The position numbers were made by a program, and so were the translations under genes. Below are positions 55,058-64,000 of a DNA stretch of 64,000 bases, in pieces. This stretch comes from Jacaranda mimosifolia (taxonomy: Eukaryota; Streptophyta; Magnoliopsida; Lamiales; Bignoniaceae). The stretch spans positions 15,812,968 through 15,876,967 of the forward strand of contig CM032129.1 in assembly GCA_018894105.1 (NCBI GenBank), given 5' to 3'. The notes beneath the pieces were generated by a model, which saw only the letters and a list, made by a program, of their open reading frames with translations, searched no databases and was not told the origin of the DNA. Position 1 is the first letter of the stretch. Each line of letters opens with the position of its first letter.

Positions 55058-57418
55058 ATAGCTAAACATCCACTCGCTAGCATTTTGGAAACCAATAAAC
55101 TCATCTGGCCTAACTTCCATGATTGGTTAAAGAACCTTAAAATCATTCTTAACTCCGAAAAGAGGACTTATGCACTTGATCAATGTTTGCCGGACACCTT
55201 GAGTGATGATGCCACCGATGAGGCCCATGAAGTGTTCATTAAACTTGTGGATGATGATCTACAAGTGAGGTGCCTCATGATGGCTTCCATGACTAATGAG
55301 CTCCAAAAGACTCATGAGCATATGAGATATGCATGTGAGATCTATAAACAGCTATAAGAGTTGTATGGTGTTCAAACAAGACACGAAAGGTTTGCATTGT
55401 CTAGAAAGCTCTTTAGATCAAGGATGGTGATAGCTCAAGTTTTGATGATCACATGCTTAAGATGATTGGACTCATTGAAAAGCTTAGACAACTAGATGTG
55501 GTCATGGACAATGACCTCTATGTGGATTTGATCCTACAATCGTTGCCCCATTCGTTCGACCAATTCGTTATGAACTTTAATACGTCCAAACAAGAGGTGA
55601 CGATTAATGAATTGGTGAACATAATGGTGATTGCCAAGGTGACTATGAAAAAGGAAAAGCCTATAATGCTTACTTCTGCCTCTAAGTCGAAGGGCCCTAG
55701 GGGTCCTATAAAGGGAGGTAAGAGGAAGACGAGTTCTTCCTCAAAAGGGAAGAAACCCTTGAAAGGTTCGAGGGGAGTCAAGAAGAAGAAAGGTGACAAA
55801 ATCGATGCAACTTATGTTTTACTATAGCAAAAATAGGTACTGGAAAAGAAATTGCAAAGAACACCTTGGCACCCTTGGGAAGGGTATGTACTTCATTAAA
55901 GTGCACTTAATGACTAATTCTTCCTCATGGGTATTTCATACTATATGTGGTTCTCATGTTTGTAATTTGTTATAGGGGATGGAAAGAAGAAAGAGTCTAC
56001 ATGAAGGGGATATGACCCTTCACCTCGAAAATGGAGCAAAAGTTGCCACCACGGTCCAAGGTGTAGTAAAGTTACACTTGGGGAATGCTCATATTATGTT
56101 AAGTCCTTGTTATTATGTATCCCAACTTGTTAAGAACATTGTTTCAATACCCATTCTTGAAATGAAGGATTTGATTTTTCTATATCGAATGGTATATTCA
56201 AAGTATTAAATAACGGCTCTTTAATTGCATAAGGTACATTGAATAATGGATTATACACACTAGATTCCCAACCTTCACTAATGCACATTCAATCAAGTAA
56301 AAAAAATTATATAACCAAGAAGATGCCATTCTTTGGTATGCAAGACTTGGGCATATATCTGAAAATAGAATAAACAAGTTAGAAGCTCTTAAAGTACTAA
56401 ACGTTAGTGGCATTGAGGAACTTCGTACTTTTGAATCTTGTTTAAAGGGAAAAATGACCAAGGCTACTTTTGTAGGACAAACGGAGCGGACCACAAGTCC
56501 TTCGGATATGATCCATACCGATGTTTGTGGACCACTAAGAGTTAGCGCGAGAAGAGGCTATTCTTACTTTATCACCTTTACCGATGATTATAGTCGGTTC
56601 AGAGATGTGTATCTTATGAAATACAAGTTCGAAGCCTTTGAAAAGTTCAAAGAGTGTAGGAATGAAGTGGAAAAGCAAAAAGGACTTAGTATTAAAGCTC
56701 TTCAATCGAATCAAGGGAGAGAATACTTAAGTACTAAGTTCTTGGATTATTTAAAAGAGAATGGAATTCTCTCACAATGGACTTCACCTAGCACACCTCA
56801 ACATAATAGAGTAGCTGAAAGGGGAAATGGTACTTTGCTGACATAGTACGATCTATGATGAGCTTTTTCGATATACCCATCTCCTTTTGGGGATACATTT
56901 GACCAACGGCAATGCTACAAAATATAGTACCATCAAAGTTGGTGCCAAAAATGCCGTATGAGATGTGGAATGGCAAAGCACCCTCTTACCAACACCTTAA
57001 AGTTTGGGGGTCTTCTGCCTACATGAGACAGACATTGGGAGACAAGTTAGATTGTAGATCCACCTTGTGCAAGTTTGTGGGATACCCAAGAGAGTCTTTA
57101 GGTTATTACTTCTATGGTCCCTCGAAATAAAAGATATTTGTTTCAAGGAACACCCACTTTTTAGAAAAGAAATTTCTATTAGATAGAGATGGCGTTGTTG
57201 TTGAACTTGATGAAGTTCAAGATGATCAACAAATCCCCCAAGTGATAAAAACAAGTGAGCATCAAGAGCCCTACACACAACCTCTAAGAAGGTCAGACCG
57301 AATCAAGAAGCAACCTAAAAGGTTTGAATTCCTTCATGAGACGAGCCAATCGAATAGTGATTCGAAGACCTATGAGGAAGATATGTTAGACATAGACTCA
57401 GGATATTGGCTAGACGGT
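55058..57418 (+). pseudogene. gag-PR-IN pseudogene of element F
   Basis: The gag start codon is mutated to ATA (55058). Gag continues open from METNKLIWPNFHDWLKNLKI to HEHMRYACEIYKQL (55085-55354), then MLKMIGLIEKLRQLDVVMDN to about 55830 in another frame. The knuckle is wrecked. PR reads SSWVFHTICGSHVCN near 55918. Integrase (about 56330-57130) keeps HTDVCGPLRVSARRGYSYF and FITFTDDYSRF, but has QSNQGREY (second Asp to Asn) and AERGNG. The IN-RT spacer runs to PYTQPLRRSDRIKKQPKRFE and DMLDIDSGYW, ending about 57418, just before RT. Beyond this lies unrelated gypsy-type sequence. Confidence 0.88.
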
Positions 57419-57453
57419 TCCTCAAGCCCTCATTCATGAAGGCAAAAGTAATG

Positions 57454-57639
57454 AGGTTTCTGGTAGTCAAGGCCCTATCTGCTTATAACATTATCCTTGG
57501 AAGATGTACCTTGAACCTCTTTCGAGCGGTATAGTCAACCTACCATGTGGAGATGAAATTTTTCGCTCTAGGTAGAACAACAAAAGCTATTGGCAACCAA
57601 TGCACTGCTAGAAAGTGCTATGCTAATATTCAAAAATGA
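57454..57639 (+). pseudogene. Ty3/gypsy (Tat-lineage) protease-region remnant
   Basis: One frame with one internal TAG reads RFLVVKALSAYNIILGRCTL then NLFRAV*STYHVEMKF and, further, AIGNQCTARKCYANIQK. This matches the conserved block at the end of plant Ty3/gypsy protease (FLVVD-SAYN-ILGRP-L-----STYH---KFP-GVGE--GDQ-AR-CY). It is clearly different from the copia family. Only about 60 codons are left, and no RT or integrase follows. The assignment is from family knowledge; the lineage is supported by the antisense ORF further right. Confidence 0.72.
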
Positions 57640-58269
57640 GTGAAACTCTATGCTACGAGCCTAAATTACTCCAAAGGGTACTGCAATAGCAGCTCAAGAG
57701 ATAAAGACAAATACTTTGCCCAAAAAGCAAACACTATTATAGCATTCCTACAAGAGAGCAATACTTGAAAGGAGAAGTTCGAGCAGTGTGTGAGATTTAA
57801 GCGGAAGCAACCTTTGTTGAGGAAAAAACCACACTTAGCAAATCAATGAACACTACAAGATAGGGAAAGTCCACGACCTCAAAAACAAGCCTCTCGAGGT
57901 GCAATAGAATTGCTTTCTAAATAAGTTGTTCATTTTAGTAGATTACATTTATTTTTCCATGTTTGAGTTTTATTCCCCATGACTTAGGTAAGTTTTTTGT
58001 TTACCATAAATAAAAGACCGTCTAAGACTTGGGAGATGACAACTATATCTTTTGCTACTTCGATAAAATATTCTAACATTCTCCTACGTACTTGTCTCTT
58101 TTTACTATGAAATAATTACTTGCAGAAATAACTCACTTGCGCTTAGAACTAGAGGCATGAGTCAAAAAAGAAAATAAGAAAATAATGACAACAGGTCCAT
58201 ATAACATCAATTCCGCAGGAGATCCCTAGCGACTCTCTCCAAGTGCACACAAAGATCCCTAGGGAACTA
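57640..58269. other. Decayed gypsy-relic sequence, no gene seen
   Basis: About 630 bp with no supportable ORF and no match to the copia family. It lies between the protease remnant and the tandem repeat, so it is probably collapsed pol or 3' untranslated DNA of the same gypsy relic. Confidence 0.45.
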
Positions 58270-58535
58270 TGTAGAAAACCAACAAAAGACCACTATAAGA
58301 CCCCAAAGGAGCGCGTTAGCAAACTAACAAAAGACTATTATAAGACCCACAGAAAGACGTGTGGCAAACTAACAAAACACCACTATAAGACCTTAAGGAG
58401 ATGCGCGAAAAACTAGTGAAAGGCTACTATAAGAGCCTCCACATGATTGCATGGCAAACAAAGACTACTATAAGACCCCAAATGGGATGCATTAATAACA
58501 TACACTACAATAAGACCCCTTAATGGAGATTATGA
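58270..58535 (+). repeat. Tandem repeat of about 40-47 bp, six diverged units
   Basis: The motif ACTATAAGACCCC recurs at about 58291, 58336, 58382, 58426, 58467 and 58506. It is followed by a variable purine-rich part and GCAAACTAACAAAAGAC-like text. Tandem repeats in the untranslated region next to an antisense ORF are known for Tat-lineage elements. Confidence 0.75.
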
Positions 58536-58539
58536 AGAT

Positions 58540-59100
58540 TAAGTTTGCTACCAGACCTTTAAAGGGACTCGTAACCATATTTTCTTAAAGTAAAGTTTGG
58601 GAAAATGAAAAAAACACAACGAAGTGCAAAAACAAAACAAGGCACAAGTAATATAAGAAAATCAAGGCAAGCTTAAAATCATCCCAACAGTCAAGTCCGG
58701 AAAGGGTGAAAGGGCCGCTCAACCATCCATAAAAGAAAAACTGAAGTTTAACATAACGGGAATGCTCACATAGTAGACAACATCTAGCTTACATTTGACC
58801 ATCCAAAAGAAAATGATATCTAACGTACTACTAAAGAAAAATAAAAACAAAGTAGTCCTTAATAAAAAGAAAAAAAATGGACTAAGTCCTATCTAACTCT
58901 TACTAACTGCCTGCAAAGCCACACAGCTAGATCTTCCACCATACCTTTGGGACAGCCTCTATTGATTCACTAACTACTCCAATAGGGAGGTTAACGAGCA
59001 TAGTAAGGCCAAGTGACAGCAAGCCCTTTTGAGAGTAGCATCTTATCTCACTTGGCACTGGGCAACAATCCCAGATATTATACTCGTATATCACTATGGC
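58540..59100. other. Purine-rich interval, no gene seen
   Basis: A-rich text (AAAAACAAAACAAGGCACAAG and similar) with no ORF on either strand that I would defend. It is probably the untranslated part of the gypsy relic. Confidence 0.4.
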
Positions 59101-59149
59101 CTCCATCTCAAGTATCTCAAAAATTCATCAAAAGCCTTTGATTACATCC

Positions 59150-60896
59150 TCTCATGCAGTGGGCAAAAGTGCCTTCCTAATGGAAGACTCTAAAATCTCA
59201 TCCTAGTGTTCACCTCCATAACATATTGCTCCTTCAGTTGCTTGTGCTCTTTCCTTGGCCTCTTACTTGAGGTTGGCTAGCTTAGCTGTCTAAAAATAGC
59301 AAATAAAATAATCAAACAATAATCCATAACTATAAATGCAACATAGAAGCAAAAAAAACTAAGGAAAAGACAAAGCGCTTACCCGCACTAAGTCTCGAGC
59401 AGCAAGCTCTGTTGGTTGTGAAGAGAAGAATCTCTCCAGCTTCTCTTGATTATACTCATTGACTTCGCTTGAAGGGTGTTAATGTTGAAAGTGATCTCAT
59501 TAATGTCCTGGAAAGAGTTAATACTGCGGTTCCTACATAATCCATAGTGAAATAATTATCTTGCTCTCACTAACATGAATAGCGCTAGAGGATTGAGGGC
59601 AAGTAGCCCTATTAGCATAATGCTAAGCATGCTTTCCAGTTGGTCTTGAAATAACTAGCTTAGAACTATCAACTGCATTCACCTAAGGCACTAAAAATGG
59701 ATGTGGAAGCTAAAGCTCTCTGGAAAGCCTCTGCGAAGGGCTTAGACACTACCCAATAAAGAGAAACCTCCATTTCACTACTCCAAAGAATCTCTCTCAC
59801 AAGAAATACTATTCATCCTCCTAGCACAAATCCTCACCAAGTCAATCTTTTTCCCAACCAAGAGTACACAAACTATGTTAAGCTCAATAAAATAAGGAGA
59901 AACCATGAAAAATAATGTAAATGCTGAGGAAAAAGAGTGAATTAAAAAACAAACACAAAAATAAAGAAGAAGCCAAAGGAAATATATAAGTGATGTTAAA
60001 TAGAGCAATAAATAACCTCATCAAAGTGTTGATGAAGGTTAAGATAAACCTGTTTTAGATGCATTAATGAAGGCGAACTGCTTCAAACTTGAGGGAAATC
60101 CCAACCCTCATCTCTTTCAAAGAAAAAAAAACTCTTTTAAGGCCTCCTCGAAGATGGCAACCCACTTGAAACCTACAATGTGATCTATGGAAAAAGTAAA
60201 TGAATATCTTATTAGGAATCTTCAGAACTATGAAGAAAGCAAGATAGCTGTCTAAAGAAACCAAGAGACCTAACTCCAAAAAATTGTGCTAGAACCTCAC
60301 AAAATATGAAAAAGAGTTCAAAACAAACTAACTCAGACACATCCCTCAACTCCTAAGTACCTCTAATAACAATGAATCTTACCAAAAATACTCGTTGAAA
60401 CCTATAAAGCACCCAGGAAGAGGAAACATAATACGATTCATTAAAGATGGAAGAACAAACCTAAACACATTAGTATGACAGACTCTACTCCTCAATAGTT
60501 CTACCTCCCTCAGAGTAAGCGAACAAGACAAAACTACTAATGCTAACAAAGTTACCATCAACAACAAGAACATCTTTAAACCCCTCCTCAAAAGAGTCCT
60601 TTTCTCCAGACTTAGACATTAAACTAAACATTAGCTCTAACAAAGAGGATGACTTAATAACTAAAGAATAACTAAAACACTCTTGATGCACAACTTTACT
60701 ATCCAAAATTGGTATAGGTGATGCACCCAAAAAGGAACTACAAACTCAAAAATTGCAACAACACTGCAATGAGGACAACCCCCATGAATAGGAACTAACT
60801 TGACACTATCATGATCATCCAAAATGGCGAGCACCATAATGGAAGAACCACCCAAAAGAACGCATGCTATGCCAGCGCTTGTCGTAAAGCTGGCTA
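59150..60896 (-). pseudogene. Antisense ORF of a Tat-lineage gypsy element (putative 'gypsy type transposon' domain)
   Basis: Minus-strand coding traces run from 60896 to about 59150. RSRVCHTNVFRFVLPSLMNR and FPLPGCFIGFNEYF (about 60484-60379) resemble the N-terminal domain annotated as putative gypsy-type transposon (Transposase_28). FELFFIFCEVL (about 60320) and SGLPSS...KSFFFFERDEGWDFP (about 60160-60085, second frame) continue the same family pattern. Near 59450-59384 lies EKLERFFSSQPTELAARDLV, then a GTAAGC donor; after the intron TAKLANLK and EAKERAQATEGAICY follow. Such a gene transcribed against gag-pol is known in Tat/Retand/Grande-type elements; its role is unknown. Several stops and frameshifts make it a pseudogene. 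The assignment is from memory of the family pattern. Confidence 0.5.
59290..59382 (-). other. Probable intron in the antisense ORF
   Basis: On the minus strand the donor CGG|GTAAGC is at 59383/59382 and the acceptor TTTTTAG|ACAG ends at 59290, giving 93 nt. The flanking exons join in frame as ...AARDLVR-TAKLANLK. The interval is AT-rich, as plant introns are. Confidence 0.45.
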
Positions 60897-63110
60897 TGAA
60901 AGTATGAGTAGGATTGAGATCCAAAATATAAAACCAAAAATAGGAAAAAAATAATCAATCTACTCCATTCCAATGATATAATCATGCTCATAATAAGGAT
61001 TTAGTTCCAAAAAATTTACCTTAGAAGCTTAATCCAAAGGTAAAAGGAGAAACGCTCCAAGAAACACTTCAATGGAGGAATCTCGCATAGCAGAAGCAAT
61101 CAACAAATGCCTTCCACAACTCCAAAAATCCTCAAAATTGGCAGAGAACTCCACCACACATCAAGGTTAAATTTCATGAAAATAAAAACCTCCTAAGTCC
61201 TCCAAATCTGCAACACAATCTACTAGACAACAATGGTTCACCAAAGAGAACCAAGTCCCCTAAGTGTTAGACCTCTAATGATCAAGTCTGCACACCCAAG
61301 GTAAGCTCTAAATCAACCTCAAATCTGCTAGATAAGATGAGGATGAAGGTGAGGGAATGAAGTTTGGAGAGGAATTGGAGAGGGAGAGAATTTTGGTGAG
61401 TGTGACTTTTCAACACGTGAATATCACAATTTTGGAGGGAAATAAGGAAATCACAAGGAAGACCATCACATGGCCGGCCATTAGGGGAATATATAGAGAG
61501 GCGAGTATGATGCAAGTTGGCATCACACCTCCCATGCTTGTTTGCCAACTTGCCAATTTGCATATGAATTTGAATTTCATATGCATTTGCATTTAATTTG
61601 CATCTTCATTTTATCTTATGAAATGTATTGCGAATTAACTCTAATTAAATTTAAATGAACTATTTCATTTGATTTTCCCTCTAAAATCCAAGTTCTTATT
61701 TTAATTAAATAGATTCTTTAATTTAATTAATTAAATTCACTTAACTCCGTAAGTCAAATAGCTTAACTATTTAAATTAATTGGTGTTAATTACTTAACTC
61801 TTTAAGTTAACTTAACTAATTAATTGTCACATGGCACCAATTAAATTAACTCTTTAATTTAATTGGTCTAATTTAAATCCTTAAATTATTTTGATTAATT
61901 TAACAATTAAATTAATCAAACCAAGATGACCAATAAAATAGTCAACTGATTTCTCTCCAAAAATGCCTAAGTTGAATTTTAAATTCCTCCCATCAAGTAA
62001 CAACTACTTTAGGCTTTTGCATGTGTCCCACTAGATTCATCCATTAATTGGACATCGGCTTACAACTCATTGTGATATTTTGAATATTAAAATAATCACA
62101 TTAGTTTAAACTCCTTTAAACTAATAATCCTTTCAATTAATCTCTATTAATCAAAGAGTACCCAATCTTTATAGTCGATGTCTAGCAACAAGCCATGGAA
62201 CCTAACTAATTAGATGAATGAATATTTCTTGATGAACTATTCTAGCTCTACACTTGCCATACAAATACGATCATTCCATCTCCCATCTCCCAAAAGAGGC
62301 TTAGGGCAAGATATTTGTTGGCTTCCAAATAGCCTCTTAACTATGTTTCTACATCCAATGTTCGATTCTCCTTTATGACCTCATATTTGAAAAATTCCTT
62401 TTCCAAATTGTCATACTACTTTGCGTAAGGATTTTATGGAATCAATCATTACAAAATACATAGGAGATGCACTCGTCCTTCACAACAATGAAGAGATGAA
62501 TCCCATCATGGATCTCACAAACCTCTATGCTTAAGTAGCTCATACCCAATCTCAACCTAGAATGACCTGCTATGTCGTTAGAGAAGAGTCAAAATATGAA
62601 GACCTAAACACACGATTATGATGGATCCTTAGGTCCAAGGACTAATTATATGCACTAGAATGAGCTGGAAAACTTGTCACTACCGACTTGGCACTCTGGC
62701 TATCTAGTGGATTTTTCAGGCAGGTCTTCAGTGAATTTGTTTTCTAACAAGTACCCACTAACATGCATCTATATCTAACATAGATTGCTTATAAACGAAG
62801 TAATATCTAACTCCTTAGAGTATGCATCATTAATATAAGTCTATCAAAATCTTAGACGCCCCGTCTCATAACATTTTATGACTTAGAACATTTAAAATCA
62901 CGACTGTAGAGACTTGTTTCATGATCACCACTCAGTGCGTGACCAAGTCCCATAGTTGTGTGTGATCTAAGGGTTTCAACCAAATGCTAGTAAAGTTATA
63001 AGCATAAGATGAAGACGACCATTTAAAATGAATACCATTCAATCAAGATTGTATCACAAATGAAATAGTTTACATGTCAATCTAATTGGCTGCGAGGCAC
63101 TATTCCAGCA
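60897..63110 (-). mobile_element. Solo copia LTR, reverse orientation
   Basis: A 2214-bp LTR running from TGAAAGTATGAGTAGG (left) to GCACTATTCCAGCA (right), with no internal region on either side. It is strongly diverged. The flanking pentamers are GGCTA (60892-60896) and GACTG (63111-63115), equal except for two transitions, consistent with an old target duplication. It sits inside the antisense gypsy ORF. Solo LTRs arise by recombination between the two LTRs of one element. Confidence 0.82.
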
Positions 63111-63275
63111 GACTGGTCCACGACTAGCTATTTTATAGGTAGATCGCTGGCTGACTCTTTCCCCATAGCCATAGCCATACTCTTGCTGCATGCTACCATC
63201 AATTCCAACTACGATTCCAGGTCCTAGTTTTGGTTCAATCCCACTACCTAACATCTTACTCTCAAGATTGGACAT
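63111..63275 (-). pseudogene. Protein-like fragment beyond the solo LTR, possible ORF N-terminus
   Basis: An open minus-strand frame beginning MSNLESKMLGSGIEPKLG at 63275 and containing GIDGSMQQEYGYGYGERV. It runs up to the edge of the solo LTR. With the LTR removed it lies directly upstream of the antisense ORF, so it may be that ORF's N-terminal part. I do not recognise the sequence itself, and an unrelated host fragment is equally possible. Confidence 0.3.
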
Positions 63276-63291
63276 ATCTCTCTCTCAAGTT

Positions 63292-63527
63292 GAGACTCCT
63301 GAAAGTAATTGACTCAAAAGATGTAGAAAATCTAAGTAATAGGCAAGAATAAAGAGAAGATACAAACTTACTTTAGGAATTCATCCAGCTACAAAGGAAA
63401 CTTCCCAAGGAGACTCCTGAAAGTAATTGACTCAAAAGATGTAGAAAATCTAAGTAATAGGCAAGAATAAAGAGAAGATACAAACTTTCTTTAGGAATTC
63501 ATCCAGCTACAAAGGAAACTTCCCAAG
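63292..63527. repeat. 118-bp tandem duplication
   Basis: Copies at 63292-63409 and 63410-63527, both starting GAGACTCCTGAAAG, differ at one base (ACTTACTTTAG versus ACTTTCTTTAG). Such near-identity in an otherwise decayed region means the duplication is recent. Confidence 0.9.
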
Positions 63528-63869
63528 TCCAAGAGCTATCAAACTACTAAGTCCCTTAGAGGATAGAATCTAGTAAAGCACTACTTCTTGAAGCCAACAA
63601 GCCAAATAGACTTAAGAGTCTCCTAATTACTTAATTCTTGACTTACTCAAATTATTTTAAAATTAAATTAAAGTTAAGTTGGTGCAAAATAATGAATTAA
63701 TTATCAAGGTGATTTAAGATAAAATAGACTCTTAAGAGACACTTTCAATATGAAAAATAAATTGAAAATTGAAAATAAGGGGCTTGATGGTATAACAAAA
63801 TAAGACTCTAAGGTCAAAAAAATAAAAAATAAATATGTTGACAAATTAATTAAACAAATAAATGAGAAA
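63528..63869. other. AT-rich interval, no gene seen
   Basis: About 340 bp without an ORF, containing GACTCTTAAGAG-type words twice (about 63611 and 63730). It is probably part of the gypsy relic or its flank. Confidence 0.4.
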
Positions 63870-64000
63870 TGCTAGAATAGTGCCCCGCAGCCAATTAGAT
63901 TAGAATGTAAACTATTTCACTTGTGATGCAATCTTGATTGAATGATATTCATTATAAATAGTCATCTTCATCTTATGCTTATTTTACTTCACTAGTATTC
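63870..64000 (+). mobile_element. Copia LTR start, runs off the window
   Basis: TGCTAGAATAGTGCCCCGCA is the type-2 LTR terminus with small changes, followed by ATGTAAACTATTTCACTTG as in the other type-2 LTRs. Only the first 131 bases are visible. AGAAA (63865-63869) would be the left target duplication. Confidence 0.87.

Noticed and set aside
57454..57639. Continuation of copia element F into RT
   Set aside because: The residues FLVV...SAYNIILGR...STYH fit Ty3/gypsy protease, not copia RT, and no WQMDVK-type block follows.
63111..63275. Glycine/tyrosine-rich RNA-binding host protein (YGYGYGE)
   Set aside because: Only one short YGYGYG run and no RRM motif. It is left as an unidentified fragment.
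1..64000. Ribosomal RNA, organelle insertion or satellite DNA
   Set aside because: No conserved rRNA blocks, no organelle genes, and repeats are dispersed LTRs rather than a tandem satellite.

Overview
The window looks like plant nuclear heterochromatin. It is AT-rich, has no intact host gene, and is built almost entirely of nested, decayed Ty1/copia LTR retrotransposons of one Tork/TNT1-94-like family, with LTRs of about 2.2 kb. The family signature is constant. LTRs begin TGTTGGAATAGTGCC (or close) and end in ...TTCA. Two bases later comes a primer-binding site TGGTATCAGAGCC, matching plant initiator tRNA-Met. A very long untranslated leader (1.2-1.9 kb) follows, then gag (CCHC knuckle), protease, integrase, reverse transcriptase and RNase H, and a polypurine tract GGCAAGTGGGAGAT. 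The species cannot be named from this sequence.

Layout. 1-1415 and 11663-11757 are one + strand LTR (element E1) split by a full-length minus-strand copy (element A, 1416-11662) with a 5-bp target duplication AATTC. E1 continues as an RT-RNase H remnant (11758-12976) and a complete 3' LTR (12997-15224). 15225-15796 is low-copy DNA with a possible host-gene 3' fragment on the minus strand. Then follow an LTR relic (15797-16690), an LTR plus leader (G, 16691-20278), and a head-to-head LTR pair (H minus 20279-22670, B plus from 22671). Element B (22671-29693) has lost RT-RNase H. A minus pol fragment (I, 29814-31660) precedes element C (31661-37455). Minus element J (37456-45064) is interrupted in RT by a 1.4-kb foldback Mutator-like element (38593-39999). 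Element D (45065-50856), a minus gag-leader piece (E, 50857-52504) and element F (52505-57418) follow. From 57454 the background changes to a Ty3/gypsy Tat-lineage relic: a protease remnant, a 3' untranslated tandem repeat and an intron-containing antisense ORF. A solo copia LTR (60897-63110) splits this relic. A further copia LTR starts at 63870 and runs off the window.

Nothing here appears able to transpose. Every gag-pol copy carries stops, frameshifts or catalytic substitutions. The + strand copies B, C, D and F all break off before RT, whereas the minus copies A, I and J keep it.

The most unusual feature is in the leader. Six copies (A, B, C, D, E, F) keep four about 30-nt hairpin units at matching positions between the PBS and gag. 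The outer arms are specific to the position and conserved between copies. The inner 13-17 nt core is shared by the four units of one copy but differs from copy to copy. A second leader module, a GC-rich island of about 50-125 bp, is also different in each copy although its flanks are conserved. Together these look like copy-specific, internally homogenised RNA modules in a retrotransposon leader.
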